A DNA stretch of 64,000 bases, taken from assembly GCF_050436995.1 (NCBI RefSeq), contig NC_134764.1:248001-312000 (forward strand). The letters run 5' to 3'. The DNA comes from Anticarsia gemmatalis. Its lineage: Eukaryota; Arthropoda; Insecta; Lepidoptera; Erebidae. Position numbers and translations under genes: made by a program. Shown piece after piece: positions 35,417 to 46,969 of this stretch. The notes beneath the pieces are model-generated. The model had not been told where the DNA came from. It did no database searches and saw only the letters and a program-made list of their open reading frames with translations. Each line of letters opens with the position of its first letter. Position 1 is the stretch's first letter.

Positions 35417-35668
35417 CTAGCTGACTCGCACAACTCCGCTTGCGTCACATAAGAAAGAATAGGTCAAAACTTTCCCCGTTTTTGTAACATTTTTTACTAG
35501 AACTCTGCTCCTATTGGTCTTAGCTTGATGATATGTAGCCTATAGCCTTCCTCGATAAATAGGCTATCTAACATTGAAAGAATTTTTCAAATCGGACCAG
35601 TAGTTTGAGATTAGCGCGTTCAAAGAAACAAACAAACAAACTCTTCAGCTTTATGATATTAGTATAGA
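35417..35668 (-). mobile_element. non-autonomous Helitron, family H, copy 7 (full length)
   Basis: Minus strand copy with CTAGCTGACTCGCACAAC at the left and AGTATAGA at the right, between A and T. A stray extra terminal piece ATATTAGTATAGAT follows at 35675-35688. Confidence 0.88.
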
Positions 35669-35774
35669 TTTGGAATATTAGTATAGATGACGTGACATAA
35701 GAATAACGTATGCCTATAATAACTTCCCTATTACAAATTTGCTGTTATAAAAAGGCATATCATCAAACTATTAC

Positions 35775-35905
35775 TGGCCGTGAGTTTCTTGCTAGCTCTT
35801 CTCATAAGGCTCTACCCCCTTTCCGAGCTAGTGGTAGATTCAGTAATTGTAACAACTATTATAAGTGTCAATATTTGACCTAAATGAATAAATGATTTGA
35901 TTTTA
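35775..35905 (+). repeat. LINE 3'-end fragment
   Basis: GGCCGTGAGTTTCTTGC, GGCTCTACCCCCTTTCCGAG, AAGTGTCAATATTTGACC and the tail GAATAAATGATTTG. It is the direct counterpart of 26017-26160. Confidence 0.6.
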
Positions 35906-35970
35906 TTATTTATTTTCCTTTTTCATTAACAGTGTAATTAGCCTAGCAAACCCTTTTTAACTATATCGCA

Positions 35971-36213
35971 TGTAGCGGCTCGCTACATACAGCGACATCT
36001 ACTGGGACCAGCGCGCAACCAACCACCACGCGCAGTGTGACTGACGTCACAAGTCCTGAATCGCGCTATCGAAGTTTGCATTGCAACTGACTATATATAC
36101 AAGTTCCCGACTACGACAGTGGGGCAGCCTAGGCCCACCAGGCATGATCACCTCGCCTGGTCGGAGGATCCTCCCTTTGTGTTGGAGGAATACGATCACC
36201 TCGTTCCTCCACA
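35971..36213 (+). repeat. 5' LTR of the TRIM element
   Basis: It opens with a perfect inverted repeat TGTAGCG-GCT-CGCTACA and contains a TATA-like CTATATATAC at 36091-36100 that could serve as promoter. No AATAAA is seen. Confidence 0.92.
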
Positions 36214-36214
36214 G

Positions 36215-36233
36215 TGGTGACCCCGACGTGATT
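36215..36233 (+). other. primer-binding site for tRNA-Trp
   Basis: TGGTGACCCCGACGTGATT is the reverse complement of the 3' 19 nucleotides of Drosophila-type tRNA-Trp (…AAUCACGUCGGGGUCACCA) as I know it. Confidence 0.85.
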
Positions 36234-36553
36234 GGAAGCAGCCTTCACGAAGAGCAGACTAGCAGCAGCAAACCTTCGCACCCTCATCACTCCTCACTCC
36301 TACAGCAGCAGTCGTACAACTCCAGCCAGCATCTTCGGCCACACCAGGGCACTCCACGAACATGTCGCTCACGCACATGACTGGCATACCCTACGGCCTC
36401 AGCGGCATCCAACCTGGGCATCATCGTCACGCTACTCTGACGCACCCAGGGCACCGCAACGCTTCGTCTCGACTCACCGCAGACAACAAGCACCTCGCCC
36501 CGACTCACTGGGGACACTTCACCGCACACCGCACACCGCACACCGCACCTCTC

Positions 36554-36674
36554 CGACTCACTGGAGTTAGCGGCATACAGTTCCGACTCACTGGGACTTG
36601 CGGCATACAGTTCCGACTCACTGGGACTAGCGGCATACAGTTCCGACTCACTGGGACTAACGGAATTCGAGTTC
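36554..36674. repeat. 30-bp tandem repeat inside the TRIM element
   Basis: Four units of CGACTCACTGGGACT then AGCGGCATACAGTTC, with the last unit 31 bases long. Degenerate CGACTCACTG copies lie upstream at 36473 and 36502. The unit length of 30 keeps all frames open, so the overlapping 100-130-residue frames on both strands are likely a by-product. Confidence 0.85.
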
Positions 36675-36760
36675 CGACGCACTGGAACTCATCAATGTAT
36701 GGCACTGGAGAGACTGACTGACATGAAGAGAAGATCGAACTACGGTCTGAGGGGGAGTGA

Positions 36761-37003
36761 TGTAGCGGCTCGCTACATACAGCGACATCTACTGGAACCA
36801 GCGCGCAACCAACCACCACGCGCAGTGTGACTGACGTCACAAGTCCTGAATCGCGCTATCGAAGTTTGCATTGCAACTGACTATATATACAAGTTCCCGA
36901 CTACGACAGTCGGGCAGCCTAGGCCCACCAGGCATGATCACCTCGCCTGGTCGGAGGATCCTCCCTTTGTGTTGGAGGAACATGATCACCTCATTCCTCC
37001 ACA
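36761..37003 (+). repeat. 3' LTR of the TRIM element
   Basis: About 98% identical to the 5' LTR, preceded by the polypurine tract GAGGGGGAGTGA and followed by the target duplication TCGCA. Confidence 0.92.
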
Positions 37004-37500
37004 TCGCACACCGCGAATCTCGCCCTTAAATCTAGTTTGTAGGTAATTGCATTTGGAAAAAAATCTTAAAATTATTTGTATAAACAGAACTACTAGATAG
37101 AATATGTGAATTAAAATAGGTACATATAACTAATTACTCTTACAAAACTAGGCAAAAAAGTGGATAAATTTAACGCATTATTGTTCCACAATTGGGCAAG
37201 TCTTTTCGGAATGAGAAAGAGCTTGGAATATAATAACTAAACTGAAATGTAAATTCGTTTTGAAAATTACGCTTGCGAGCTATAATTTGCGCATTCCTAT
37301 ATAAATCACTAGTTGATCTAGTAAACACTAGGTTGGTTCGTGATAGTAATTAGCGCGTGGACCCGGGTTCGAATCCGTGCCACCTGAGCGAAGCCAGCAA
37401 TTAGTTGTGATTTGATTACTTACGGGCTGGCATTGTGGACGGAGACGACGTTACTAGAGAGATTAATGTTAGATAATATTGTATTTGAAGTCAAGAGAAC

Positions 37501-37795
37501 ATAGGCTTAGGTCGCCACGCCGCTACCATTGCGTCGGGAGGTCATGGGTTCGATGTCAGAGTTTTTTTTTGGAAAGCGAACTCTTGTTCTAAATATTACT
37601 CTTGTGTCGCAGGGATTGTTACAAACATACAAACAACGGACAACAGTATAACCACGGACTAAAGTACAACCAGACCCAAAAAAATTATTTGTGCGATCCA
37701 CAAATAATTGTTTTGGGTCTGGTTGTACTTTAGTCCGTGGGTCCACATTTTCCGTGTGGGAGTCTAACCTAAACCACCGTGCCACGGAGGCAGAA
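37501..37795 (-). mobile_element. tRNA-derived SINE, family A, rearranged foldback copy
   Basis: A plus-strand SINE head fragment (GGTCGCCACGCCGCTACC, GGAGGTCATGGGTTCGAT) at 37508-37556 is followed by a minus-strand SINE ending ACCGTGCCACGGAGGCAG at 37795. The middle (37652-37740) is a near-perfect palindrome: 42-base arms, one mismatch and a 5-base loop. Confidence 0.8.
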
Positions 37796-40700
37796 ATAGT
37801 TAATAAAAAAAAGCATATAGTTCCTAGAGGAATGCAAAATATCTGAACTTAGCTGTCCTAATCTAGATTTCACTCGTATTTTATTCCTTGCGGCCGACCC
37901 ACACCCAACAGTGGAAAGTAACAGCCAGCTAAATAGCTAAACGTTTTATACCAGCAGGCACTACTAAAATGTTGGTCCGTATATTAGTACGTAATGTAAA
38001 ATTGAAGTCTTGGCACAAAGTGGATCAGTTGACGCGACACGGGCGACGCCACGTCGACCTGCTTTACAGCCAGCACTCCTGGGCGCTCTCTTATGTCTAC
38101 AGGTTTTCAACTAGGGAATATTGAAGAGCAATGTCTTTTAGTTAATAGATCTTAAGTATTTTACGCAATCCTGGTACTTAGTAATAATTATTTCATGAAA
38201 CACTTTCGATAAATGTGCAATTATTTATTATGTAATAACAGTTTTAAAGGAATTATATACATATTATCGAAACTGGAATATGCTTGTTATATTATTATGA
38301 CTGAAACCGATTGTATGACTACAGATGATGTAGATTGCATCAACTTCTAGCAATGACGTTTCAATCCCATATTGAGTAAAATAAAACTTACACAATACTT
38401 GTATAAACCATCAAAAATTCCAAATTGAGGTATATATTAAAGCGAATTAGCAAGCAAGAGCTTTATTAAAAATAATGATGATTCAAAGTACGATGTATTA
38501 TAACTCATACAAGAATCAGGTTGAAAATTACTACACACAAGCAACGCTAACATTTGCTTAACTAAAACTATAACTCCTATAAGAGAAAATACACCTAACT
38601 GATAAAACTCCCGCAGGAAAGAAAAACATTACAATTTTTTTATCTATTTCTTCAGTATACACAAAAAAGCCACTATCAAGCCTCCTTAAAAGCCTCTCAA
38701 TCCGTAATCACTCAGCAAGTACCACAAGACACGGTTGTAGCAGATTGATGAGCGCGCCGACAGCTGATGGACCCGTATACAATGGACTCTGCACAATTAC
38801 TGCCTAACCCTGATTGATTGACACCCCATGGAAACATGGGGTCTTGTAGCTATAGAAAGAAGATGTAATAATAATAATTTAATTATTACATCTTAATACA
38901 ATTATATTAAGATGTAATAAGCGATGGATATTTTTACTTAAGCAGTTATTGGCGTTGTAACACTGATAGAAATTATTCAAAAATTTTGAGTACATTTTAT
39001 CCTATCTTTCGTTAAAGTTAGCAATTCTTTTATTAAAAGCAGATTAAGGAAATATTTAGGTAATTAATACAATTTGAATCCACAGTGGTAAAAATAGTTA
39101 CTGTGGCCAGGAACTGAAAATCATCCTGTAATACGTTTTCTTATTGAAACCAGATAGCAAAGGTTTTAAGAATGAAAATAAACTTAACAAATTAAATTAT
39201 TCTAAATGTATCATTTACATTTCAAATAGTCAAACCCATCCCACAAATAACAGTGATGGTTGCGTTAAACGACTTAACCATCGTCAATTAATCAGATAGA
39301 CTTCAAAACTTCGCCTATAATCCCATCAGATAGACAGATGGTACAAATAACCGATATCGAAACATCTGAACATTGTACAAAGATTTATTAATATTAGCGG
39401 AAATGATTTGTTATTCAAAACGGTATTAGTATAATCCGTCGGTCGACAAAAACGAAACGGCCGGTATGCTAATGTCCATCTAGTAAAGCTGCGATATTTA
39501 GAAAAAACGACACGAGTTCGACACGACATTTTTGACTGTGTTTATGAGGAAATCATTCATTAATTCCTTAAACTTCTAGTACGCCTAATTTTAAAAAACA
39601 ATGTATCAGAAGCAGAGTTAAAATTAAAGATGTTTTAATATAGTTAGTGCCTCTTTTGATTCTATCAAAGTTTTTTTTTTTTTGGCAAGTAAACTTAATT
39701 TTTCTACGCGGAATATCTTTAAAATGCAATGCAGCCCTGATAGGTAAAATGTTTGATTGATTCACTACTTATTCAAAATATATATTCTTCAAAAAGAAAC
39801 TTAGGTCTTCTAATTACTAATACCGTGCATGAAATCTTTGACGATTGCTTTTCCAGAACTTTCTGCACCACTCTTTTTTCTATTTTTATTATCAACGCTA
39901 GGAATTTTTCATCGTTTATTCTAAAGATCCTTTGCATACCCCGCGTAGGTCGAATAGCCGGGTAGCCGGGCGCGGCCGGGTACAGCCGGGTATAACCGGG
40001 TAGCCGACAGCTTGTCTCAACAAGAAAACTGACGGCGGCCGCGAACTCTTGCCCGAATTGAATAAATAATTCATGAGCGAACGGTTAAGATTCCCCTCCT
40101 TGCCTAGGCTGCTATTAATGCGGTCTCTTGTTTTTATTTAAAATGTTTTTCTCACCTAAGACGGTACAGTGTTAAGTTTGCTTTTCTTTTCAAAGTACTT
40201 CGTACTGGTGTTAAGAGCGGTAGAATTGCAAATGCTTTCTCATTATGTTTGGTCTAAGCTGGTAATTAAAGAGGTTTTTGTAGCTTAAACGCTGAGTTAA
40301 CGCTGCGAGGCGAGTTTTTTAGTATTATCACCTTATTTTCTGGTTCACAGTTGCATTTGTGAGTTGGTTAAAAGCCAAATGTTTATGTGGACTGGCTGCA
40401 GATTGGCCGATTCCCAATACCATATCGTTAGATAGGGAATCTAGATAGCAATAACTATTATCTTAATTTTGATGTATTTGTGTAGATTATGCTGATATTG
40501 ACCGTAAGTAAAAACAAACAAGTTTGTAGGTGCGATAAACGCAATGAGTGGCATACCTAGCGGACGTCGTAAGGGTTTTAATATTACAACATTAATTACG
40601 AAAAAGCAAATTAAGTGAATAAATATAATATTTTTTATTGAATTCTAGCTATTAAGAAAGAACGTTTTACAAAGAAATAATCATCTGATTGCACTTCTAA

Positions 40701-43700
40701 GTATCCACATCTTTTAAAATAATATAGAATTATTACTTTGACTTCATTAGAAATTCTGCAGAAATATTATGATTAAAAACTTTCAAGAACTTTGAAGTTT
40801 ATTAAATTCTAATGTTTTCTGTCAGCACTTAAGTAAATTAATGCCTTCGACTATAATTTACTTAAATGTAATAGTAATTTTAGTTTAATCATATAATAAT
40901 ATTACTTTTGTGGTGACTGATAACTGAAAATAATTGAGTTTAAAGTCTGGGAATTAAATATTAAGTTTAAAATAAAACCAGACTTTTGGAACGCATTTGA
41001 CTTTAACTTTTAATAATGTTGTAGTAAGAGAATGAAAATATTGTTGGTTACAGTGTGCCGACTCATTCATGAAAATGAAATTTTGTAAAATACTGAAGAT
41101 GTTCGTTTGTTAAAAACCAATAGCGTCTGATTCTAAAAGACTGAAGCCTACATTAATATATTGGTATCAACTTCGAAGCATGGTTATAAAATGATATATC
41201 CATTTCAATATGTCAATTGGTTAAAAATCCATACCTGCTAGCTGATACCATTCCATTTATACGAACCTTAAATAGCTTTGATAATGATATTTCAGTCACA
41301 CGCTATAAAATAGGTAGTGATGTAGGTTGTCTTGAAGGACACACTAACCCAATTTGCGTTGACCTTCACAAGGTTACTCGAACTCAAAGAGCCTGTATGA
41401 ATATGAACTGAATTGCTAAGCGCGGAGTCTGTTCTCTCATATGTTTTAAATTAGACAGGGTACGCGTAAGGAATATTTAAAAACTAGCTAACACTAGTTT
41501 GACGTGTGTTATAAAAGGAAAATAGACATGAATGTACTGAAAAATATAATATTTTTTTATTTTTCATGCAATTCATGCTTTAAAAAATGTTGTATCTTAA
41601 ATACACCTTTGTTTGCCGTCTTAAAAATAAGGATTTCAAACTGTACCTAAGTGGGAAATAATACTATAATTTTTCATTTTATCTTGAAAGATTTTACAGT
41701 GTATCTCAATTCGATGATTATTTTCTTTGGCTACCTGAAAAATTATTTAAGCCACTACATAAATAAGACACAATCTTATCTCACAAATACAACTCAATGG
41801 GAAAAAATACAAAATCAAAGCCACTCTAAAATTAGCACAAAAGTCGTCATGACACATGAACACTCGAACTGTTTGGCGCGCCTCCAAGCCAATGAGACCT
41901 AACCCTTCAAGCTCTCACTACAAAGAGGAATGCACCGAGTGTCTCGCAGCGAAAGCCGAAGGAAATTGGGTCGGACCCACTTACACTACGTGAAAATGGG
42001 AAACGTGATTTCCTATGGGAATGTAGTGAAGAATTTGGATTCTGTAAAGATGCTAGTTTTAAAGTGAAGAAATAGCTAATGTTGATTTTGAATTTAGTTT
42101 TTATTGAGTTTGTTTAAAACCAACTTCTATCGTTATTTTCTGTGCCTCTATAATATCATGGTATTGAGGAACTATAAGGAGGAGTAAAATATTTTATTAC
42201 GCATGTTGTCTGCTATGATTCACAAACAGTTCCTAATCGCTTAAATTATCTGGTAACTCCACATTCTATAAGCAGCACATCAATCAGGCCGAGATCTCAG
42301 TCGATGCAATTTGATCAAAACGTCTGGTAAACAAATAAATAAATATTTGTAACACAACACACACTACTAGTCATCTTTTACGATAGTTTTGATAGTTTTA
42401 AACCCAGCTTTCGATCGCAAGTCTCATCGCATTAGCCATTTATAGTTTCTCAAATGTTTAAAGTGCTACTGTGAAAAAGGAGAATAGCAACTTTGTATCA
42501 ACATAATTATACTCGTTAATTTTTACCCTCTCATACAAGACTGAGCGAACAATGCAAATTCTCTCGACTCGAGAGCAAACCTCTACATTATTACTTCATT
42601 TACAAACGCTATTAACTCGCTAAATGCTGGTGTATGATGAAAAATCGCTGCTGCTTGCTGCTTCATTATGAAAAGATTGTTAGAAGCTTGTTTTAAAACT
42701 AGCTCCTTCCCGCGACTATGTCCAAGTGAAAATATATTCTAGGATAAAATCTCTGATTATTTCAACTGTGGTAAAATTTTGGCCAATTTACCATTGATTT
42801 TCACTATTTGTTTTTAAATTCTCAATCGTAGTATCGTAGAGATTCATATATTATCAGGGCGCGTCCCCTTGTAAATTTTCCTTTAAGAGTTCTTTAAAAG
42901 GCAAAAAAGAATTTACTGCCTATCTTAGACAATGAAAGGCAAGAAAGGAATGTTCAAAACCAAATTTCACAACATTTCTTTAATTTAGAAAGCAAAACAC
43001 ACCCCCTCTCTCCACTTCAACAAATGCATAAACTATCACTTTGTCTACATAATTAAAACAATTTCACCTTTAACCCAAAACAATACATGTCAACGACTAT
43101 AAACGCAAAACTATCTTCAAAATCGCAGTCCTGAAACCGCAACTTAACCGTATAGACACAGTAATTGAGTAGAACTAGGGTGGCCAGTAATTGTGATAAC
43201 CGGCCGCGGTCAGTTCATGATAGTGCTCACATTCGCCGCGCCGAGGAAGGGTCACCCTAATGTGTGAGGAAATTTGTTTAATGAAACATCGCGCAAACAT
43301 AGGGTTGGAACTACCAAGAGGTAACTATGGGGTTATTTTATAGAAGTTAAGAATATGAATAGTTGAATGTTGAATTGAAGATTTTTTGGTATACATTATT
43401 TGAATTCGATCGTAGTTCGTATAATTAAATTCTGTAGTTCTTGAAGGTGTGGCATTCTTAATGAATTTAAATCCCACGTAACAAGGATTAAATTAAGTAT
43501 GCACTCATGGCGTACGGCATACCGTCAAAACATTTTTATCCAACCCAGAAATCGAACCCGGTCCTATCCCGGCAGCAGACACGGCCATTGTAAGGTTTTA
43601 GCAGAAAAAATAAATTTGTTGGCCAATATTTTTTTTTACTTACACAGGATGATAGTTGCCACTACTGCTTTTGCTGGGCGCAAAAGTACCTCTTCTTCTC

Positions 43701-45340
43701 ATATAAAAATTCCAAACTACAGTAACTAACTAAACCCATGGTAGTGAACGCTCAGGTAACGTATGAAAGGTCTCACGTAATGGAGGTCCGCGACAAATAT
43801 GATCACAGTTAATGGACTTGTTTGTCGCCGCACACGTTTACAGCGAGTGCCTCTAATGATACAACATCGAGAGGTTTATGCTATCGCTGATGATGGCCCG
43901 CTGTTATGGTGAGCCGTTTTATGAAGGGGTTTTGACTTTTATGTGTTAAGGGAAATTGTGTGTGCTTTTTATAGTAATTATATATTGAAAGAATGATTAT
44001 GAGTTTCCATTATGGTTATTTTTAAGACCCGCTACGATGTAATTATTTATTATATAGGACTTTCGAAGTATACATATATAACCTAGCATTAAAAAAAATA
44101 TTTTTCAAAATAGCAACATAAATGTTGTTTTCTTGACACAGCAGTAGTAAATACGACTGTTGCATGGAAGTCTCGTGTTCAATCCCGGGTCGGGCATTCA
44201 AATCTTTTTAAGATTCTTGCTAGGTTTTTTAGAAATACGCCAGTCGCATAAACCTATATACCCTGAGATTTACAGAGCACGTGTAGTAAAAGGCACTTCA
44301 TCTCATAATCAATTTCCATTGAAATGCAATGAAACTAAAAGACCTGATTCAGAATGTAGTACCTGTATTATGGCACTTGTCCCTTTTAAATAAACTTCTT
44401 TCAGTTGCTAGTTTCAATAGAACTTGTCGCCGTGGACGGATATCGGTCAGCGGGTCATGTACTAAGAACTAAAATAAAAGACTCTAAAGAGGGATTTCAG
44501 ACTTTAAAATCTCACGTTTTAGTAACTAGTGGGCTATATTGTGAAATAATCTGTATGTGTATCGTGTATCTCTGTTGTCAAAGAGTGGAGGTTCGTCAAA
44601 TTGATGGTAACTATTCAGTACATTGCTGCTTTAACGTAACGTATTAATCACTACAATCAAAGGGAGAAATCAATGTACATCGTAGCGATTTTCAAATAGA
44701 TGTCAACTAAGATACGTGATTCCTCTGGTAGTCCTCTGGCTGTTTGCCGTTCACGGTTAATCAAATGAAATGATTGTCATAGAATTAAGCATGAAGATAG
44801 CTCAATATCCGAGATCAAACATAGGCTATTTTCTGCAATAAAAATACGCGGACAGAGACACGGGTTTAAACAAGTATTGCGCAAAATTAATTCAAGAAAG
44901 CCATTTCTCCGATAACATAATCAGTTCACCGCAGATCGTCTTTTAAAGAATTGATGAGCCATTTCAAGTGAATGCGGAAACCCAGCCATTCTACAATGAT
45001 TATAGCGGTGAATTAACTAGCTGTCAGCCGCAGCGCCGCTCGCTTCTATTTACATTTAATTTAGAACGTCCGACACACGATAGTTTTTGAAATGGAGAAT
45101 TAATATTTTAACTGAACTATTGAATAAAGGTAATTTGAAATTGAAGCGTGTCTGTGCGTTTTAGATAGTGAAATGTTGTTTCTGTGGAAAATAAATTTAT
45201 TGTTTATTTTTTATGCATGTGTCATGATGAAATCATGAGTTCGTATAGGTTTGACTGTGGCGCAAAGGAATGTTTGTCAATACGAAAGGTATGTTGTGTA
45301 AGAAGGCCGTAACTTCGATTCTATCCAGAAACATACATAC
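37796..45340. other. intergenic, no gene seen; scattered islands
   Basis: No splice-bounded coding segment. Noted: an AT-rich inverted repeat around 38862-38920 (AGATGTAATAAT...ATTATTACATCT), a GCCGGGTA cluster at 39954-40010, a Helitron-like end CTAGCTCCTTCCCGCGAC at 42699, and decayed tRNA-like heads at 43540-43610 (minus) and 44140-44200 (plus). GC-rich islands lie at 38030-38095, 43190-43260 and 45010-45045. Confidence 0.5.
39954..40010. repeat. clustered (A/G)CCGGGTA repeats
   Basis: Six closely spaced CCGGG units (AGCCGGGTAGCCGGG, GGCCGGGTACAGCCGGG, TATAACCGGGTAGCC). A related ACCCTATAACCGGGTTAC cluster occurs at 47300-47390. They could be a repeat or a protein-binding array; I cannot tell which. 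Confidence 0.55.
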
Positions 45341-45350
45341 ATGTGAATGA

Positions 45351-46969
45351 ATTATGTGTGTTTTTCCCAACCAGTGGAAACTTGCGAAGGTAGTTCCGAT
45401 TTATAAGGCTGGGGAGGATCATCTTGTGAGCAATTACAGACCCATCTCAATCTTGTCGACCCTAGCTAAGATTTTTGAATCCTTAATCTGTCCTATAATT
45501 CAAAACTACTTTAAAAAACATGTATCAATTCACCAGCACGGATTTTTATCCGGTAGATCAACTTGTAGCAATTTGGTATCTTTTATTGAACACGCAATTG
45601 AGGTGGTTGACTCAGGCGGGCAATTGGATGCCATTTACACTGATATTTGTAAGGCATTTGATAGAGTGCCTCATGATATTTTGATCCAGAAATGTGCAGA
45701 ATAAGGCTTTGCAGAGTCTCTTCTCAAATGGTTTTCTTCATACCTTACTGACAGATATTTTTATGTTGTAGCTCATGGACATAAATCTGACATTTATAGG
45801 ATCACTTCTGGCGTTCCCCAGGGCTCGCATTTAGGCCCAATACTGTTCACAATTTTTATAAATGACCTGCCAGGGTGCCTGAGGAACACCGTGCCGTTCT
45901 TATTTGCTGATGACCTAAAAATAGTAAAAATAATCGAGACTGATTTAGATGCAGAATTGCTTCAAGAAGATATAAACAACCTATACGAGTGGTGCACAGA
46001 TAACAAATTGCAATTGAATACCAGCAAATGCTGCCAAATTACATTTACACGAAAACTACAATACATTAATAAGACCTACCATCTGCATGGTACAAGTTTA
46101 ACCAAGGTTGATGTTGTTAGAGATCTGGGTGTTATATTAGACAGAAAATTAACTTTTGTTCCTCATATTGACGTTACGGTAAAGAAGGCTTCAAAAACAC
46201 TTGGTTTTATAATCCGCAATGCTAAGCCTTTTCACAATCCCAGCTCTAAAATATTGCTCTACAACTGTTTTGTTCGTAACATCCTCGAATACTGCTCCGT
46301 AGTTTGGCGTCCACATTACGCTACCCATATGCTCAGAATAGAACGTATCCAAAAACGCTTTTTAAATCACCTATCTTATTCTGCCGGTATTGCAAAACTT
46401 ACTCCTAGTTACACTGAGCGACTACAATTTTTTCATATTAAATCACTCGATTCACGCAGAGATTCAATAGACCTATTGTTCCTTTATAAACTTTTAAACA
46501 ATTTTTTTGACTGTCCGCAACTAATAGAAAAAATTAAATTTAATGTCCCCTATAGATATCCACGTAGTCCTATTAATTTATTACATCCTCCTTCACGTAA
46601 AACTGTTCTCGGCTACAACTCTCCCATACCAAGAATTAGTAGACTGTTTAATAATTCCACTAACAAAATTGATCTGTTTGGTAACACCCTCAAAAATTTC
46701 AAGAACCAAGTTCACAACAGACTCGATAATGACAAACATTCGATTTGAATTAGATTTTAACAATTGGGTCACTTTATATCTAATATAAATTTTTTATTGA
46801 AAGTACTGGATCATTGATAGTTTGTAATCTGTCTTCTATGCATGTTGTGTTTGCCGATTAATATTGTACACATATATCCTATTTTTCCTGTGTATGTTTA
46901 CCTATGTAAGAAAAGTGTAACAATTGTAGGCGAACCATAAATAAATAAATAAATAAATAAATAAATTAT
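45351..46969 (+). mobile_element. 5'-truncated non-LTR retrotransposon (LINE)
   Basis: It starts inside the reverse transcriptase and ends in a tandem (AAAT)n tail at 46940-46969 after a short 3' UTR, the standard result of incomplete target-primed reverse transcription. A TGA at 45348-45350 marks the end of in-frame homology. Confidence 0.85.
45354..46748 (+). pseudogene. LINE reverse transcriptase, truncated, one nonsense codon
   Basis: One frame runs through the whole interval with a single TAA at 45702-45704. Seen: KVVPIYKAG, NYRPISILST, HGFLSGRSTCSN, the aspartate block DICKAFDRVPHD, SGVPQGSHLGPILFTIFIND and the catalytic FADD, then the C-terminal thumb with DLGVILDRKLTFVPHI. The endonuclease and ORF1 are absent. 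The stop falls between the AFD and PQG blocks, so no full RT can be made without readthrough. I am not sure of the clade; it is unlike the LINE at 51753. Confidence 0.88.

Larger units (their letters stand above)
35971..37003 (+). mobile_element. TRIM-type non-autonomous LTR retrotransposon, tRNA-Trp primed
   Basis: Two direct 243-bp LTRs (35971-36213 and 36761-37003) begin TG, end CA and differ at only 5 positions. The 5-bp target duplication TCGCA lies at 35966-35970 and 37004-37008. One base after the 5' LTR, 36215-36233 (TGGTGACCCCGACGTGATT) is complementary to the 3' end of insect tRNA-Trp including CCA. A polypurine tract GAGGGGGAGTGA precedes the 3' LTR. The interior is only 547 bases and has no gag, protease, RT or integrase. 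The whole element is GC-rich in an AT-rich neighbourhood. tRNA-Trp priming is known for CsRn1-like Ty3/Gypsy elements, so such a partner is inferred. Confidence 0.93.

Noticed and set aside
36287..36840. Frames of 99-131 residues in the LTR element, on both strands
   Set aside because: They are by-products of a 30-bp tandem repeat and high GC content. There is no gag or other retroviral motif, and the frames on opposite strands cannot all be real.
37320..37460. Possible tRNA (CCGGGTTCGAATCCGTGCCAC)
   Set aside because: Only the T-arm-like part is convincing; there is no A box at the right distance and no cloverleaf. Probably a SINE fragment.
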